Source: Variovorax boronicumulans NBRC 103145
GTDB lineage: Bacteria > Pseudomonadota > Gammaproteobacteria > Burkholderiales > Burkholderiaceae_C
Length of the DNA stretch: 60,488 bases
NCBI RefSeq assembly: GCF_001591345.1
Contig: NZ_BCUS01000028.1
Location: 1 to 60,488 of the forward strand
Reading direction: 5' to 3'
Shown one piece after another: positions 52,397 through 59,677 of the stretch. Positions within the stretch are counted from its first letter, which is position 1. Each line of letters begins with the position of its first letter. The notes below the pieces were generated by a model that saw only the letters and a program-made list of their open reading frames with translations, was not told where the DNA came from and did no database searches. Both the position numbers and the translations under genes were made by a program.

Positions 52397-52437
52397 CATT
52401 CGAAAGGGTCCCTGAACCCGGAAGAGGTGGCGAACCC

Positions 52438-53700
52438 ATGGCGCTCGACAGGCTCGGCACGGCGGATGCGCCGCGCCAACTCTTTGCCAGCACGCCGGCG
52501 CAGCGCGTGGCGCTGGCGCGGCAGCAGTTCTTCGAAGAAGGTGTGCGCCCCTCGGGGCTGGTCGGCGAGGCGGTCATCCAGTCGTGGATGCGCTGCAGCC
52601 GCACCCACGCCGACCGGCAGCGCGTGGTGGCCTTCGACGCCGTCACGCCCAGCCGGCTGCACACCACGCTCGCGCGCAACCGCGAGCTGCTGGACGTGGC
52701 GCGGCACGAACTCGTGCAGATGGAGCACATGCTCGCGGGCACCGACTGCCGCGTGATCCTCACCGACCGCGACGGCGTGGTGGTGCATGTCACGAGCCAG
52801 CCCGCCGGCACACACCAGCCCGTGCTGCGCCAGACCGCGCGCCTGGGCGTGAACATTTCCGAGCGCGTGGTGGGCACCACGGCGCCGGGCATCGTGGCCA
52901 GCACCGGGCAGGCCTGCACCGTCGACGGCGCCGAGCACTACTACGACGTGCTGTGCCACATGCAATGCGCCGCGGCGCCGATCCGCGACGTGAGCGGCCA
53001 GCTCGCGGGCGTGCTCGACCTCACGGTGGAGGCGCGGCGCTTCGGCTTCGACGCGGCCTCGATGGTCGCGCTGCACGCCACCATCATCGAGAACCGGCTG
53101 TTGCAGGCGCAGTCGCGCGACCACCTCATCCTGCGCTTCCAGGCCAGCCCCACGCTGCTGGGCACGCCGCTCGAGGCGCTCGCGGGCATCGCGCCCGACG
53201 GCACCATCGCATGGCTCAACAACGCCGGCGCGCGGCTGCTGGGGCGGCTGCCCGAGGCCCCCGACGACCGCGACGTGGAATGCCTGCTGGGCCACGACCT
53301 TGCGAGCCTGCTGCGGCTGGGCCGGCGCGAGGCCGCGCAGCCGCTGCGGCTGGCCAGCGGGCTCGGCGTGTGGATGCAGGCCCAGCTCAAGGGCGCGGAC
53401 GGCGCGGACTTCCGGCACGCGGTGGCGATGCCGGAGATGGCGAGCGCACCGGTCGATGCGCCCGTGGCGATCGACGTGCAGGCGCAGCAGCCCGTGGCGC
53501 TTGCACCCGCCAGCGACATCGAGCCGGTGCCGCCCACCGAAACCCTGCGCGAGCACAGCCGCAAGCTGATCGAGGACACGCTCGCGGCGCACGGCGGCAA
53601 CGTGTCGCAGGCGGCGCGGCAGCTGCGCGTGTCGCGCGGCACGCTGTACCGGCGGCTGCGCGGCTGGCGCGACGACGACAGCAGCGCGGTAGCGGACTGA
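52438..53700 (+). CDS. AcoR-like regulator: GAF sensor plus Fis-type HTH, no AAA+ domain
   Basis: 420 aa from MALDRLGTADAPRQLF after GAGGTGG. The N-terminal region (VRPSGLVGEAVIQSWMRCSR) and the GAF domain (about 90-210, with GTTAPGIVASTGQACTVDGA and LDLTVEARRFGFDAAS) are those of AcoR-type activators of acetoin and alcohol metabolism. A PAS-like segment (GIAPDGTIAWLNNAGARLLG) follows, then a Fis HTH (AAHGGNVSQAARQLRVSRGT) at the end. The sigma-54 interacting AAA+ domain (GAFTGA, Walker boxes) is absent, so it cannot open sigma-54 promoters by itself. Probable target: the divergent alcohol dehydrogenase. Confidence 0.9.
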   Translation: MALDRLGTADAPRQLFASTPAQRVALARQQFFEEGVRPSGLVGEAVIQSWMRCSRTHADRQRVVAFDAVTPSRLHTTLARNRELLDVARHELVQMEHMLAGTDCRVILTDRDGVVVHVTSQPAGTHQPVLRQTARLGVNISERVVGTTAPGIVASTGQACTVDGAEHYYDVLCHMQCAAAPIRDVSGQLAGVLDLTVEARRFGFDAASMVALHATIIENRLLQAQSRDHLILRFQASPTLLGTPLEALAGIAPDGTIAWLNNAGARLLGRLPEAPDDRDVECLLGHDLASLLRLGRREAAQPLRLASGLGVWMQAQLKGADGADFRHAVAMPEMASAPVDAPVAIDVQAQQPVALAPASDIEPVPPTETLREHSRKLIEDTLAAHGGNVSQAARQLRVSRGTLYRRLRGWRDDDSSAVAD

Positions 53701-53704
53701 CGGT

Positions 53705-54859
53705 TCAGGCGCCGGCGCGGGCCAGCGCACGCGCGCGGCGCGCCTTCGCATCGGGCTGCAACGGCCGCAGGTAGTCGTGCAACGCCAGTGCCGCCGCGCC
53801 CACGGCCGGAGCGAGTTCTTCATAGCGCGCCGTGCGCAGTTCCGGCGCAGGCATGCCGGCGCGCTCCGCGTGCCCCTTCACGCCTTCGAACGCCGCCTGC
53901 GCGAACTCCGGATGCTCGGCGCAGACCTTGCCCCCGAGCACGATCGCGCGCGGGTTGAAGGTGACCCACAGGTTCTGCAGCAGCACGCCGAAGAACGCAG
54001 CAGCGCGCGCCATGTCCGCGCCCTCGCGCGCCAGCACGCGCGAACCGAAGAAGGCCTCGGCGCAGCCGCGCCGGCCGCACGAGCACAGCGGCCCGTCCAG
54101 CTGCAGGATGGTGTGGCCGATCTCGCCGGCCATGCCTTGCGCGCCGGTGAAGAGGCGGTCGTTCAGCACCACGCCCGCGCCCACGCCGACGTCGCTGTTG
54201 ACGAAGATCAGCGGGTCTTCGCCTTCGCCCGCCGCGAACTCGTACTCACCGAGCGCGGCGGCATCGGCGTCGTTCTGCAGCTGCACGGTGACGCCCGGCA
54301 GGCCCGCCGCAGCCAGTGCTTTCTCGAGCGCGGGCAACAGGTTCACGTTGCGCCAGCCGAGGTTGGGCGCGAAGCGGACCACGCCCGTGCAGTCGTCCAC
54401 CGCGCCCGGCACGCACACGCCGATGCTCGACAGGCGCAGGCCGCGCTGGTCGAGCTGCGCGTGCGCCGCCGCCGCCATGCGCGCAAGCTGCGCGCACACG
54501 CGGGCGGGCTCACCGTCGTCCAGCGGCTCGGCCTGCGCGTGCAGCACCTCGCCCTGCAGCGAGACGCACACGAGGCGCAGCGTTTCGACGGCGATCTCCA
54601 CGCCCATCAGCGCGCGCACGCCGACGTTGATCCGCAGCGGCGTGGACGGCCGCCCGAGCCCGTCGGCCACGGCGGCGCCCGATTCGCTCAACCAGCCCTC
54701 GTCGAGCAGCTCGCGCACCAGCAGGCTCACGGTCGACTTGGTGAGCCCGCTTTCGCTCGCAAGGCGCGCACGCGACAAGCCCGGCTGCGCGCGCAGCAAC
54801 CGCAGCAGCACGCTGCGGTTCAGGCGCTTGAGCAGCTGCTGGTCGCCGATGGTCTTCAT
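53705..54859 (-). CDS. ROK-family repressor of the sugar importer (XylR-like)
   Basis: 384 aa. N-terminal MarR-like HTH ([20 protein letters not shown], residues about 27-46), then a ROK sugar-kinase-like domain with [19 protein letters not shown] and the zinc motif [10 protein letters not shown] (Cys259, 261, 266). Such proteins bind a sugar and release their operator. The gene is translationally coupled to the ABC ATPase (ATGA), and a xylO-like palindrome precedes the first gene of the operon, so D-xylose or a related sugar is the likely inducer. It converges on the AcoR-like gene 4 bp away. Confidence 0.9.
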   Translation of the reverse strand: MKTIGDQQLLKRLNRSVLLRLLRAQPGLSRARLASESGLTKSTVSLLVRELLDEGWLSESGAAVADGLGRPSTPLRINVGVRALMGVEIAVETLRLVCVSLQGEVLHAQAEPLDDGEPARVCAQLARMAAAAHAQLDQRGLRLSSIGVCVPGAVDDCTGVVRFAPNLGWRNVNLLPALEKALAAAGLPGVTVQLQNDADAAALGEYEFAAGEGEDPLIFVNSDVGVGAGVVLNDRLFTGAQGMAGEIGHTILQLDGPLCSCGRRGCAEAFFGSRVLAREGADMARAAAFFGVLLQNLWVTFNPRAIVLGGKVCAEHPEFAQAAFEGVKGHAERAGMPAPELRTARYEELAPAVGAAALALHDYLRPLQPDAKARRARALARAGA

Positions 54860-55659
54860 GCCGCTGCAGTGGCCGCGGTTGCGGCGTGGTGCGCCTGTTC
54901 GCGTCCCTCGGGCCGCTTGCCGGCGATGATCATCCCGAGCACCTCGTCCTCGGTCACGTCGGCCGTGCGGTAGGTGCCCACGAGCTTGCCGTTCTTCATC
55001 ACCGCGAGCCGGTCGCTCAGCGAGAACACGTCGGGCATGTCGTGCGTGATCAGGAAGATGCCGACGCCGTCGTCCTTCAGCTGCTTGACCAGGCGCCCGA
55101 CCATCGCCGTCTCTTCGGGGCCGAGCGCGGCGCAGGGCTCGTCCATGATGAGGATGCGCGCGTTGAAGTACAGCGCGCGCGAGATCGCCACCACCTGCCG
55201 CTGCCCGCCCGACAGGCGCCGCACCGGGATGCGGATGTTGGTGAAGTTCTTGTTCAGGCGCTGGAACACCTTGCGCGCCTGCACTTCCATGAAGTGGTCG
55301 TCCAGCGTGTTCCACGCCGTCATCTTCTCGCGGCCCAGAAAGAGATTGGCCACCGAGTCGAGGTTGTCGGCCAGCGCGAGCGTCTGGTAGATGGTCTCGA
55401 TGCCTTGGGCCTGCGCCTCGGAGGGCGTGCGGATGTGGACCTTCTCGCCCGCGATGAGCGTGTCGCCCGAATCGATCGGGTAGGCACCCGCAAGCATCTT
55501 CATCAGCGTGGACTTGCCCGCGCCGTTGTGGCCCAGCAGCGCGACCACTTCGCCGGGGTAGAGGTTGATGCTCACGCCGTCCACGGCCTTCACGCCACCG
55601 AAGGCCTTGCGGATTTCGCGCAGCTCGACGAGTGGTTTTGTCTTGTCGATGTCGGCCAT
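54856..55659 (-). CDS. Sugar ABC importer ATPase, single-domain XylG-like
   Basis: 267 aa with one ABC domain: Walker [10 protein letters not shown], signature [16 protein letters not shown], Walker [14 protein letters not shown] (Cys where the family usually has Thr), H-loop LITHDMPD. Escherichia coli XylG is about twice as long with two domains; here the short FrcA-like form probably dimerises. A poly-Ala tail ends the protein. Start 1 bp after the permease stop, stop overlapping the ROK gene. Complete, not truncated. Confidence 0.92.
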   Translation of the reverse strand: MADIDKTKPLVELREIRKAFGGVKAVDGVSINLYPGEVVALLGHNGAGKSTLMKMLAGAYPIDSGDTLIAGEKVHIRTPSEAQAQGIETIYQTLALADNLDSVANLFLGREKMTAWNTLDDHFMEVQARKVFQRLNKNFTNIRIPVRRLSGGQRQVVAISRALYFNARILIMDEPCAALGPEETAMVGRLVKQLKDDGVGIFLITHDMPDVFSLSDRLAVMKNGKLVGTYRTADVTEDEVLGMIIAGKRPEGREQAHHAATAATAAA

Positions 55660-55660
55660 G

Positions 55661-56851
55661 TCAGCTCTCCCCGAACTTGCGGCGGTACAGCACGTCGAAG
55701 ACGACGGCCACGATCAGCACCTGGCCGATGATCACCATGCGCTTGCCGATGGGCACGTCGAGCAGCAGCATGCCGCTGTCCAGCGACTGCATGATCAGCG
55801 CGCCCAGCACCGAGCCGAAGATCGAGCCGCTGCCGCCCGCCAGCGCTGTGCCGCCGATGACGGCCGCCGCGATCACGTACAGCTCCATGCCCGTGCCCAG
55901 CGAGTTGGTGCCCGCGTTGAGCCGCGCGATCGACACGATCGCCGCCACCGTCACCAGCACCGCCAGCAGCGCGAACAACATCAGCGTGACGCGCTGCACC
56001 GGAATGCCCACCAGCGCCGCCGCGTCGGGGTTGCCGCCCATCGCGAACACATAGCGGCCGAAGCGCGTGCGATGCACGATGAACGACAGCACGATCGCCA
56101 CCGCCGCCCAGATCAGCACCGGGATCGGAATGCCCTGCGGCTCGCTCTTGGACGAGATCTGGTAGCTATTCATCACCCAGGCGAAGCCGACCACCACCGC
56201 CACCGGCACCGCCGTGAGCAGCACATCGAGCCACAGCGCCTCGGTCGGCATGTCGTAGCGCTGGCGCGCGCGGCGCTTTTGCACCATGCGCCCGAACAGC
56301 ACCAACGCCACCAGCCCCGCGAGCACCCAACTGGCCGTGACGCCGATGCCGCCGTCGTAGCCGCCGCCCAGGCGCTGGAAGAACTCGTCGTTCACCGGCT
56401 GCGTCTTGCCGTCGGCCACCAGGAAGGCCGCGCCGCGAAACGACATCAGCCCGCCCAGCGTGACCACGAACGACGGCACGCCCAGCACCGCCGTGAGCCA
56501 GCCCTGGTAGATCGACACCAGCAGCGCCACCGCGAGCCCCGCCAGGCAGGCCGTGGGCCACGACCAGCCCGAGGTGTACTGCAGGTAGGCAATGAGCACG
56601 CCGACGAAGCCCATCACCGAGCCCACCGACAGATCGATGTGGCGCGCCACGATAACCAGCACCATCACCGTGGAGACGATGCCGACCACGGCCGTCTGCT
56701 GCGCGACGTTGTAGAGGTTCTCGGGCGAGAGGAACACGCCGCCCGACATGACGCTGAACGCCACCGCCATCGCGGCCAGCAGCACGCACATCAGGAGCAA
56801 GCGCAGGTCGATGCCGGTGCGGCGCCACCAGCCGGGTGTTGGATCGCTCAT
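55661..56851 (-). CDS. xylH: Sugar ABC importer permease, XylH-like
   Basis: 396 aa from [13 protein letters not shown]. About ten to twelve membrane helices; family motifs [18 protein letters not shown] near 80, [20 protein letters not shown] near 140 and [24 protein letters not shown] near 335. Inner-membrane channel for the sugar delivered by the XylF-like receptor. It lies 147 bp after the receptor gene; a hairpin occupies part of this gap. Confidence 0.93.
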   Translation of the reverse strand: MSDPTPGWWRRTGIDLRLLLMCVLLAAMAVAFSVMSGGVFLSPENLYNVAQQTAVVGIVSTVMVLVIVARHIDLSVGSVMGFVGVLIAYLQYTSGWSWPTACLAGLAVALLVSIYQGWLTAVLGVPSFVVTLGGLMSFRGAAFLVADGKTQPVNDEFFQRLGGGYDGGIGVTASWVLAGLVALVLFGRMVQKRRARQRYDMPTEALWLDVLLTAVPVAVVVGFAWVMNSYQISSKSEPQGIPIPVLIWAAVAIVLSFIVHRTRFGRYVFAMGGNPDAAALVGIPVQRVTLMLFALLAVLVTVAAIVSIARLNAGTNSLGTGMELYVIAAAVIGGTALAGGSGSIFGSVLGALIMQSLDSGMLLLDVPIGKRMVIIGQVLIVAVVFDVLYRRKFGES

Positions 56852-56897
56852 TTTTTTCAAGCCCCCTCGGGACGGACTACAGGTGCGCAACCGCCCA

Positions 56898-56923
56898 CCG
56901 GCTGGCCCTTGCGGGTCGGCCGG
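56898..56923. other. Intercistronic hairpin between the xylF-like and xylH-like genes
   Basis: CCGGCTGGCCC-TTGC-GGGTCGGCCGG, 9 of 11 stem positions paired. No T-tract follows in the minus direction, so it is more likely an mRNA-stabilising or partial-attenuation hairpin favouring receptor expression than a terminator. Confidence 0.5.
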
Positions 56924-56998
56924 AAGCTGCGTTGCGAAGAGATGGAGCGGCGCGTTCAGCCGTTCAGAAAGGGGCCGAACGCGCCGGTGGTTGCGGCG

Positions 56999-58027
56999 TT
57001 ACTTGCAGGCCGCGGGTGCGTTCGCGCCCGAGACGCCCTTGCACAGCTCGTCCTTCTTGATCCAGCCGGCCTTGACGATCACGTCGAGGTTGTCGCGCGT
57101 GATCGGCACCGGCGTGAGCAGGCGCGAGGACAGCGAAATCTTCTTGGCGCCGCCGGCCCAAGGCGCGGCCTTCTCGACCGGCTTGCCCGCTGCGAGCGAC
57201 ACCGCGGCCGTGGCGGCTTCGCGGCCGAGCTCGCGCGAGTCCTTCCAGATGGTCGCCGTCTGCGTGCCCAGCGCCACGCGGTTCAGCGCAGCAAAGTCGG
57301 CGTCCTGGCCCGACACCGGAATGCCGCGCAGGCCCTTGGCCGTGAGCGCAGCGACCGCGCCGCCGGCCGTGCCGTCGTTGGCCGCCACCACCGCGTCGAC
57401 CTTGTTGCCGTTCTTGGTGAGGATCTGCTCCATGTTCTTCTGCGCGACTTCGGGCTTCCAGCCTTCGGTGTACTCGTCGCCGACGATCTTGATGTCGCCC
57501 TTCTTGATCGCGGCGTCCAGCACCTCCTGCTGGCCGGCGCGCAGGAAGTCGGCGTTCGGGTCGCTCGGCGAGCCCTTGATGATCACGTAGTTGCCCTTGG
57601 GCTTGACCTTGAGGACTTCGCGCGCCTCCATGCGCCCGACCTCGACGTTGTCGAAGGTGATGTAGAAGACGCCCGGCGCCTCGATCAGCCGGTCGTAAGC
57701 AACAACAGGCACCTTCTGCCGCGTGGCCTTCGTCACGGCGGGCAGGATCGCGTCCTTGTCCATCGCCAGCACGATGAGCGCCTTCGCGCCCTTGGACATC
57801 AGCCCCTCGATGTCGCCCAGCTGCTTCTCGGGCGAGCCGCCCGCGTCGGCGCTGATGTACTTCGCGCCGAGCTTCTCGAGCTGCGCCTTGATCGCGGCCT
57901 CGTCGGTCTTCCAGCGTTCTTCCTGGAAGTTGGACCAGCTCACGCCGACCACGGTCTGCGCCATCGCGCCCACGGCCGTGAGACCGAACGCCAGGGCGGC
58001 CAGGGTGTGTTTCGTTGTCAGTTGCAT
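56999..58027 (-). CDS. xylF: D-xylose-type sugar-binding periplasmic protein XylF-like
   Basis: 342 aa, GAGGAG upstream; signal peptide ends VGAMAQ. Type I periplasmic-binding fold close to Xyl[21 protein letters not shown] at the start, [30 protein letters not shown] near 125, [19 protein letters not shown] near 230 and [13 protein letters not shown]. These cleft residues are those of xylose receptors. First gene of the operon xylF-xylH-xylG-ROK. No xylose catabolic gene is in the window. Confidence 0.93.
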   Translation of the reverse strand: MQLTTKHTLAALAFGLTAVGAMAQTVVGVSWSNFQEERWKTDEAAIKAQLEKLGAKYISADAGGSPEKQLGDIEGLMSKGAKALIVLAMDKDAILPAVTKATRQKVPVVAYDRLIEAPGVFYITFDNVEVGRMEAREVLKVKPKGNYVIIKGSPSDPNADFLRAGQQEVLDAAIKKGDIKIVGDEYTEGWKPEVAQKNMEQILTKNGNKVDAVVAANDGTAGGAVAALTAKGLRGIPVSGQDADFAALNRVALGTQTATIWKDSRELGREAATAAVSLAAGKPVEKAAPWAGGAKKISLSSRLLTPVPITRDNLDVIVKAGWIKKDELCKGVSGANAPAACK

Positions 58028-58059
58028 CGGTGTCTCTCCTCAGAACGGTGTGCCGGGGG

Positions 58060-58086
58060 TAGTTAGTTTGAGTGGCGAACTAACTA
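58060..58086 (-). promoter_or_regulatory. xylO-like operator before xylF
   Basis: Perfect inverted repeat TAGTTAGTT-N9-AACTAACTA, 33-59 bp before the xylF start. The inner core TTAGTTTG...AACTAA resembles the xyl operator bound by ROK-family XylR in Bacillus (TTAGTTTG... ACTAA halves). The ROK gene at the operon end is the natural ligand. Confidence 0.75.
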
Positions 58087-58112
58087 TCCCATCGGCGGGG
58101 GGTTCCGGGCAC

Positions 58113-58126
58113 CCGGGAATTCCCGG
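58113..58126. promoter_or_regulatory. 14-bp perfect palindrome CCGGGAATTCCCGG
   Basis: Lies between the xylF operator and the GIY-YIG gene, 86 bp before xylF and 83 bp before the GIY-YIG start; a looser TTCCGGG/CCCGG dyad adjoins it on the left. It may be a second operator for either promoter. No protein can be assigned. Confidence 0.4.
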
Positions 58127-58208
58127 ACGGAAAGGGATTCGCCACAGGGACAAATTTCTGTTGCACGAAGCTACGATCAATTTCAAATCACAGGGAGGAA
58201 CTAGCGCC

Positions 58209-58679
58209 ATGGCGAATTTGCATATTGATTGGCAGAGGCCGATCCAACTTCCGAAAGTCCCGCGCAAGAGCAGCCTGATTTTTGACACGAGCGACGTCCC
58301 GAACGTGCCCGGGGTCTACGTCTTCTTCGTGCGCATCGGCACCAACACGACCCGTGTGGTCTACGCCGGAAGCTCCGCCAAACTTCAGAAGCGGTTGACG
58401 GGGCACCAGAACAATCACAAGTTGATGATGGCGTTGCTCTCCCATAAAGGCAGCTGCTTCATGGTGCCGGGCGTCTTCAAGGCATTGCGGGGTCAAGTGG
58501 CCGGCAGGTGCATCAAGACCATCGAGCGTGTATTGATCCGCTCCTTCCTAGAAGACGGGCATCCGTTGATCAACGTCGCGGGCACCCGTATCAGTACCGA
58601 GTACGTCGTGTCGACGCTGCCGCCGGGCACGCGGTTCGTCCAGGAGAGCATCGGGTTCGAAAAGCGCAAGCCGAAATGA
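58209..58679 (+). CDS. GIY-YIG nuclease-like protein
   Basis: 156 aa, strong ribosome-binding site GGGAGGA. Residues 30-66 carry the GIY-YIG fold markers: VPGVYVFF (GVY at 35-37), VVYAGSSAKLQKRLTGH (YAG at 52-54, Arg62, His66), and later Glu106 (KTIERVLIRSF) and Asn122 (PLINV), each in the place of the catalytic Tyr, Tyr, Arg, Glu and Asn. About 30 extra N-terminal and 35 C-terminal residues have no known match. The region is richer in A+T than its surroundings. It is co-translated with the next gene. Standalone GIY-YIG proteins occur in repair, mobile elements and defence; which applies is unknown. Confidence 0.75.
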   Translation: MANLHIDWQRPIQLPKVPRKSSLIFDTSDVPNVPGVYVFFVRIGTNTTRVVYAGSSAKLQKRLTGHQNNHKLMMALLSHKGSCFMVPGVFKALRGQVAGRCIKTIERVLIRSFLEDGHPLINVAGTRISTEYVVSTLPPGTRFVQESIGFEKRKPK

Positions 58680-59215
58680 ATGCGGTGCAGGCTTCGGCCG
58701 TCTACGGCCTTCCACAGGCGCGACATCGGTTCTACGCCTGGGCCGCTTGTCGGGCGGCACAGGCAGGCTCCGCGAAAGCCAAACGCTCCGAGATGATGCG
58801 TGCACTCGAAACCTGCGGAGTTGTCACCTACCTCGCGCAACCGACACATGAGCCCATCGAGCAGAGCGCACTCGACTTGCTGTTCTACGACTGGGTGGAA
58901 GCGGCCATGCGCACGTTGGAGCATGAGTTCGGAAAACCGGTGTCCTTCGGCATCGCGGCCAAGCTGATTTCTGTCTACGCCAAGGGCATTTACGTTCTGC
59001 ATGCGGGCCCCGACTGCAAATTGGCCGAACGGCTCCATCCACCGATCGATTCACTGCTACTCAAAGGCGTTGACGCGCGCTTCGGCACAAAGCACGCGAG
59101 CAGCTTCAAATGGCAAAAACTGGATAGAAGCAGGTACATCGTGCTAATCGCCCAACTCCGGCATCAAGTCGCCGACCGTCCGTTCTGGCACCTCGAAGAA
59201 CACTGGGAGCCCTAG
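58676..59215 (+). CDS. Unrecognised 179-aa partner of the GIY-YIG gene
   Basis: Starts MNAVQASAVYGLPQARHRFY at an ATGA overlap with the GIY-YIG stop codon. Soluble and mixed alpha/beta, with a helical middle (ALDLLFYDWVEAAMRTLEHEF) and SFGIAAKLISVYAKGIYVLH, ending RYIVLIAQLRHQVADRPFWH. No signal, helix bundle or known catalytic motif. Translational coupling to a nuclease-like gene suggests that they work together, for example as nuclease and specificity or control factor; this is inference. Not recognised. Confidence 0.75.
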   Translation: MNAVQASAVYGLPQARHRFYAWAACRAAQAGSAKAKRSEMMRALETCGVVTYLAQPTHEPIEQSALDLLFYDWVEAAMRTLEHEFGKPVSFGIAAKLISVYAKGIYVLHAGPDCKLAERLHPPIDSLLLKGVDARFGTKHASSFKWQKLDRSRYIVLIAQLRHQVADRPFWHLEEHWEP

Positions 59216-59364
59216 GCAGCGGAGCTGCCGATCACGGCATCTGCTTTGTCAGAGGGGTGATTTTGAGCCCCCGAAAAAAAAACCATACCGATTGACCATG
59301 CCATGCAGCGCCCCCGCGGATACAAATGGAAAACTCTGGGGACAGTTTCCGGACAAGCCCCCTG

Positions 59365-59373
59365 TTATCCACA
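59365..59373 (+). promoter_or_regulatory. Perfect DnaA box
   Basis: TTATCCACA, the strict high-affinity consensus. It is the only perfect copy that I found in the 462-bp gap. Confidence 0.8.
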
Positions 59374-59483
59374 GCGGGAGCGACCTCGCCCAAGTTGTTC
59401 CTGTTTTGATAGCACCGCGAAAGCACAGGAGCACACAGTGTCCGGGGTGTGACAAGTTGTTGTCAGACAAGGGAAAAAGTGCC

Positions 59484-59522
59484 CTGTCCACAGGGCGGGT
59501 TTACCCTTATCTACTACTACTA
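59484..59522 (+). promoter_or_regulatory. Near-DnaA box followed by DnaA-trio-like triplets
   Basis: CTGTCCACA (59484-59492, two mismatches to the DnaA box) lies 18 bp before CTACTACTACTA (59511-59522). Read on the other strand 3' to 5' these are GAT triplets, the consensus of DnaA-trios on which DnaA filaments start strand opening. Confidence 0.5.
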
Positions 59523-59677
59523 ACTTAAATAAGAAGAATAAATAGAGAAGAGAGCAGGAAGCCCGCGCCCGAAAAAGAGGCCGGGCGGGGGGTCGAAGGG
59601 TTAGCCCGGTAGGTCGAATCCGTCTCGGTTGATACGATTTTTCTCAAAGCGCCGATCCCAAGGGCGTTGGAGACAAG

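Larger units (their letters stand above)
59216..59677. other. Origin-like intergenic region (462 bp, no gene)
   Basis: Contents from left: an A8-A9 tract (about 59274-59282); a perfect DnaA box at 59365-59373; direct repeats CAAGTTGTT at 59391 and 59453; overlapping dyads TGACAA-GTTG-TTGTCA (59450-59465) and TTGTC-A-GACAA (59460-59470); a second near-DnaA box in CCCTGT-CC-ACAGGG (59482-59495); a GC-rich spacer; four CTA triplets (59511-59522) and an AT-rich tract to about 59550; then GC-rich dyads up to the E1 alpha gene. Box, GC spacer, DnaA-trio-like triplets and AT-rich DNA in this order are the layout of a bacterial oriC unwinding region. dnaA is not adjacent. Confidence 0.6.

Noticed and set aside
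54856..55659. Truncated pseudogene of a two-domain XylG
   Set aside because: All ABC motifs are present, the gene is tightly coupled on both sides, and no remnant of a second domain follows.
55565..58066. Plus-strand frame of about 830 codons over the xylFHG-like genes
   Set aside because: Antisense shadow of three recognisable importer genes.
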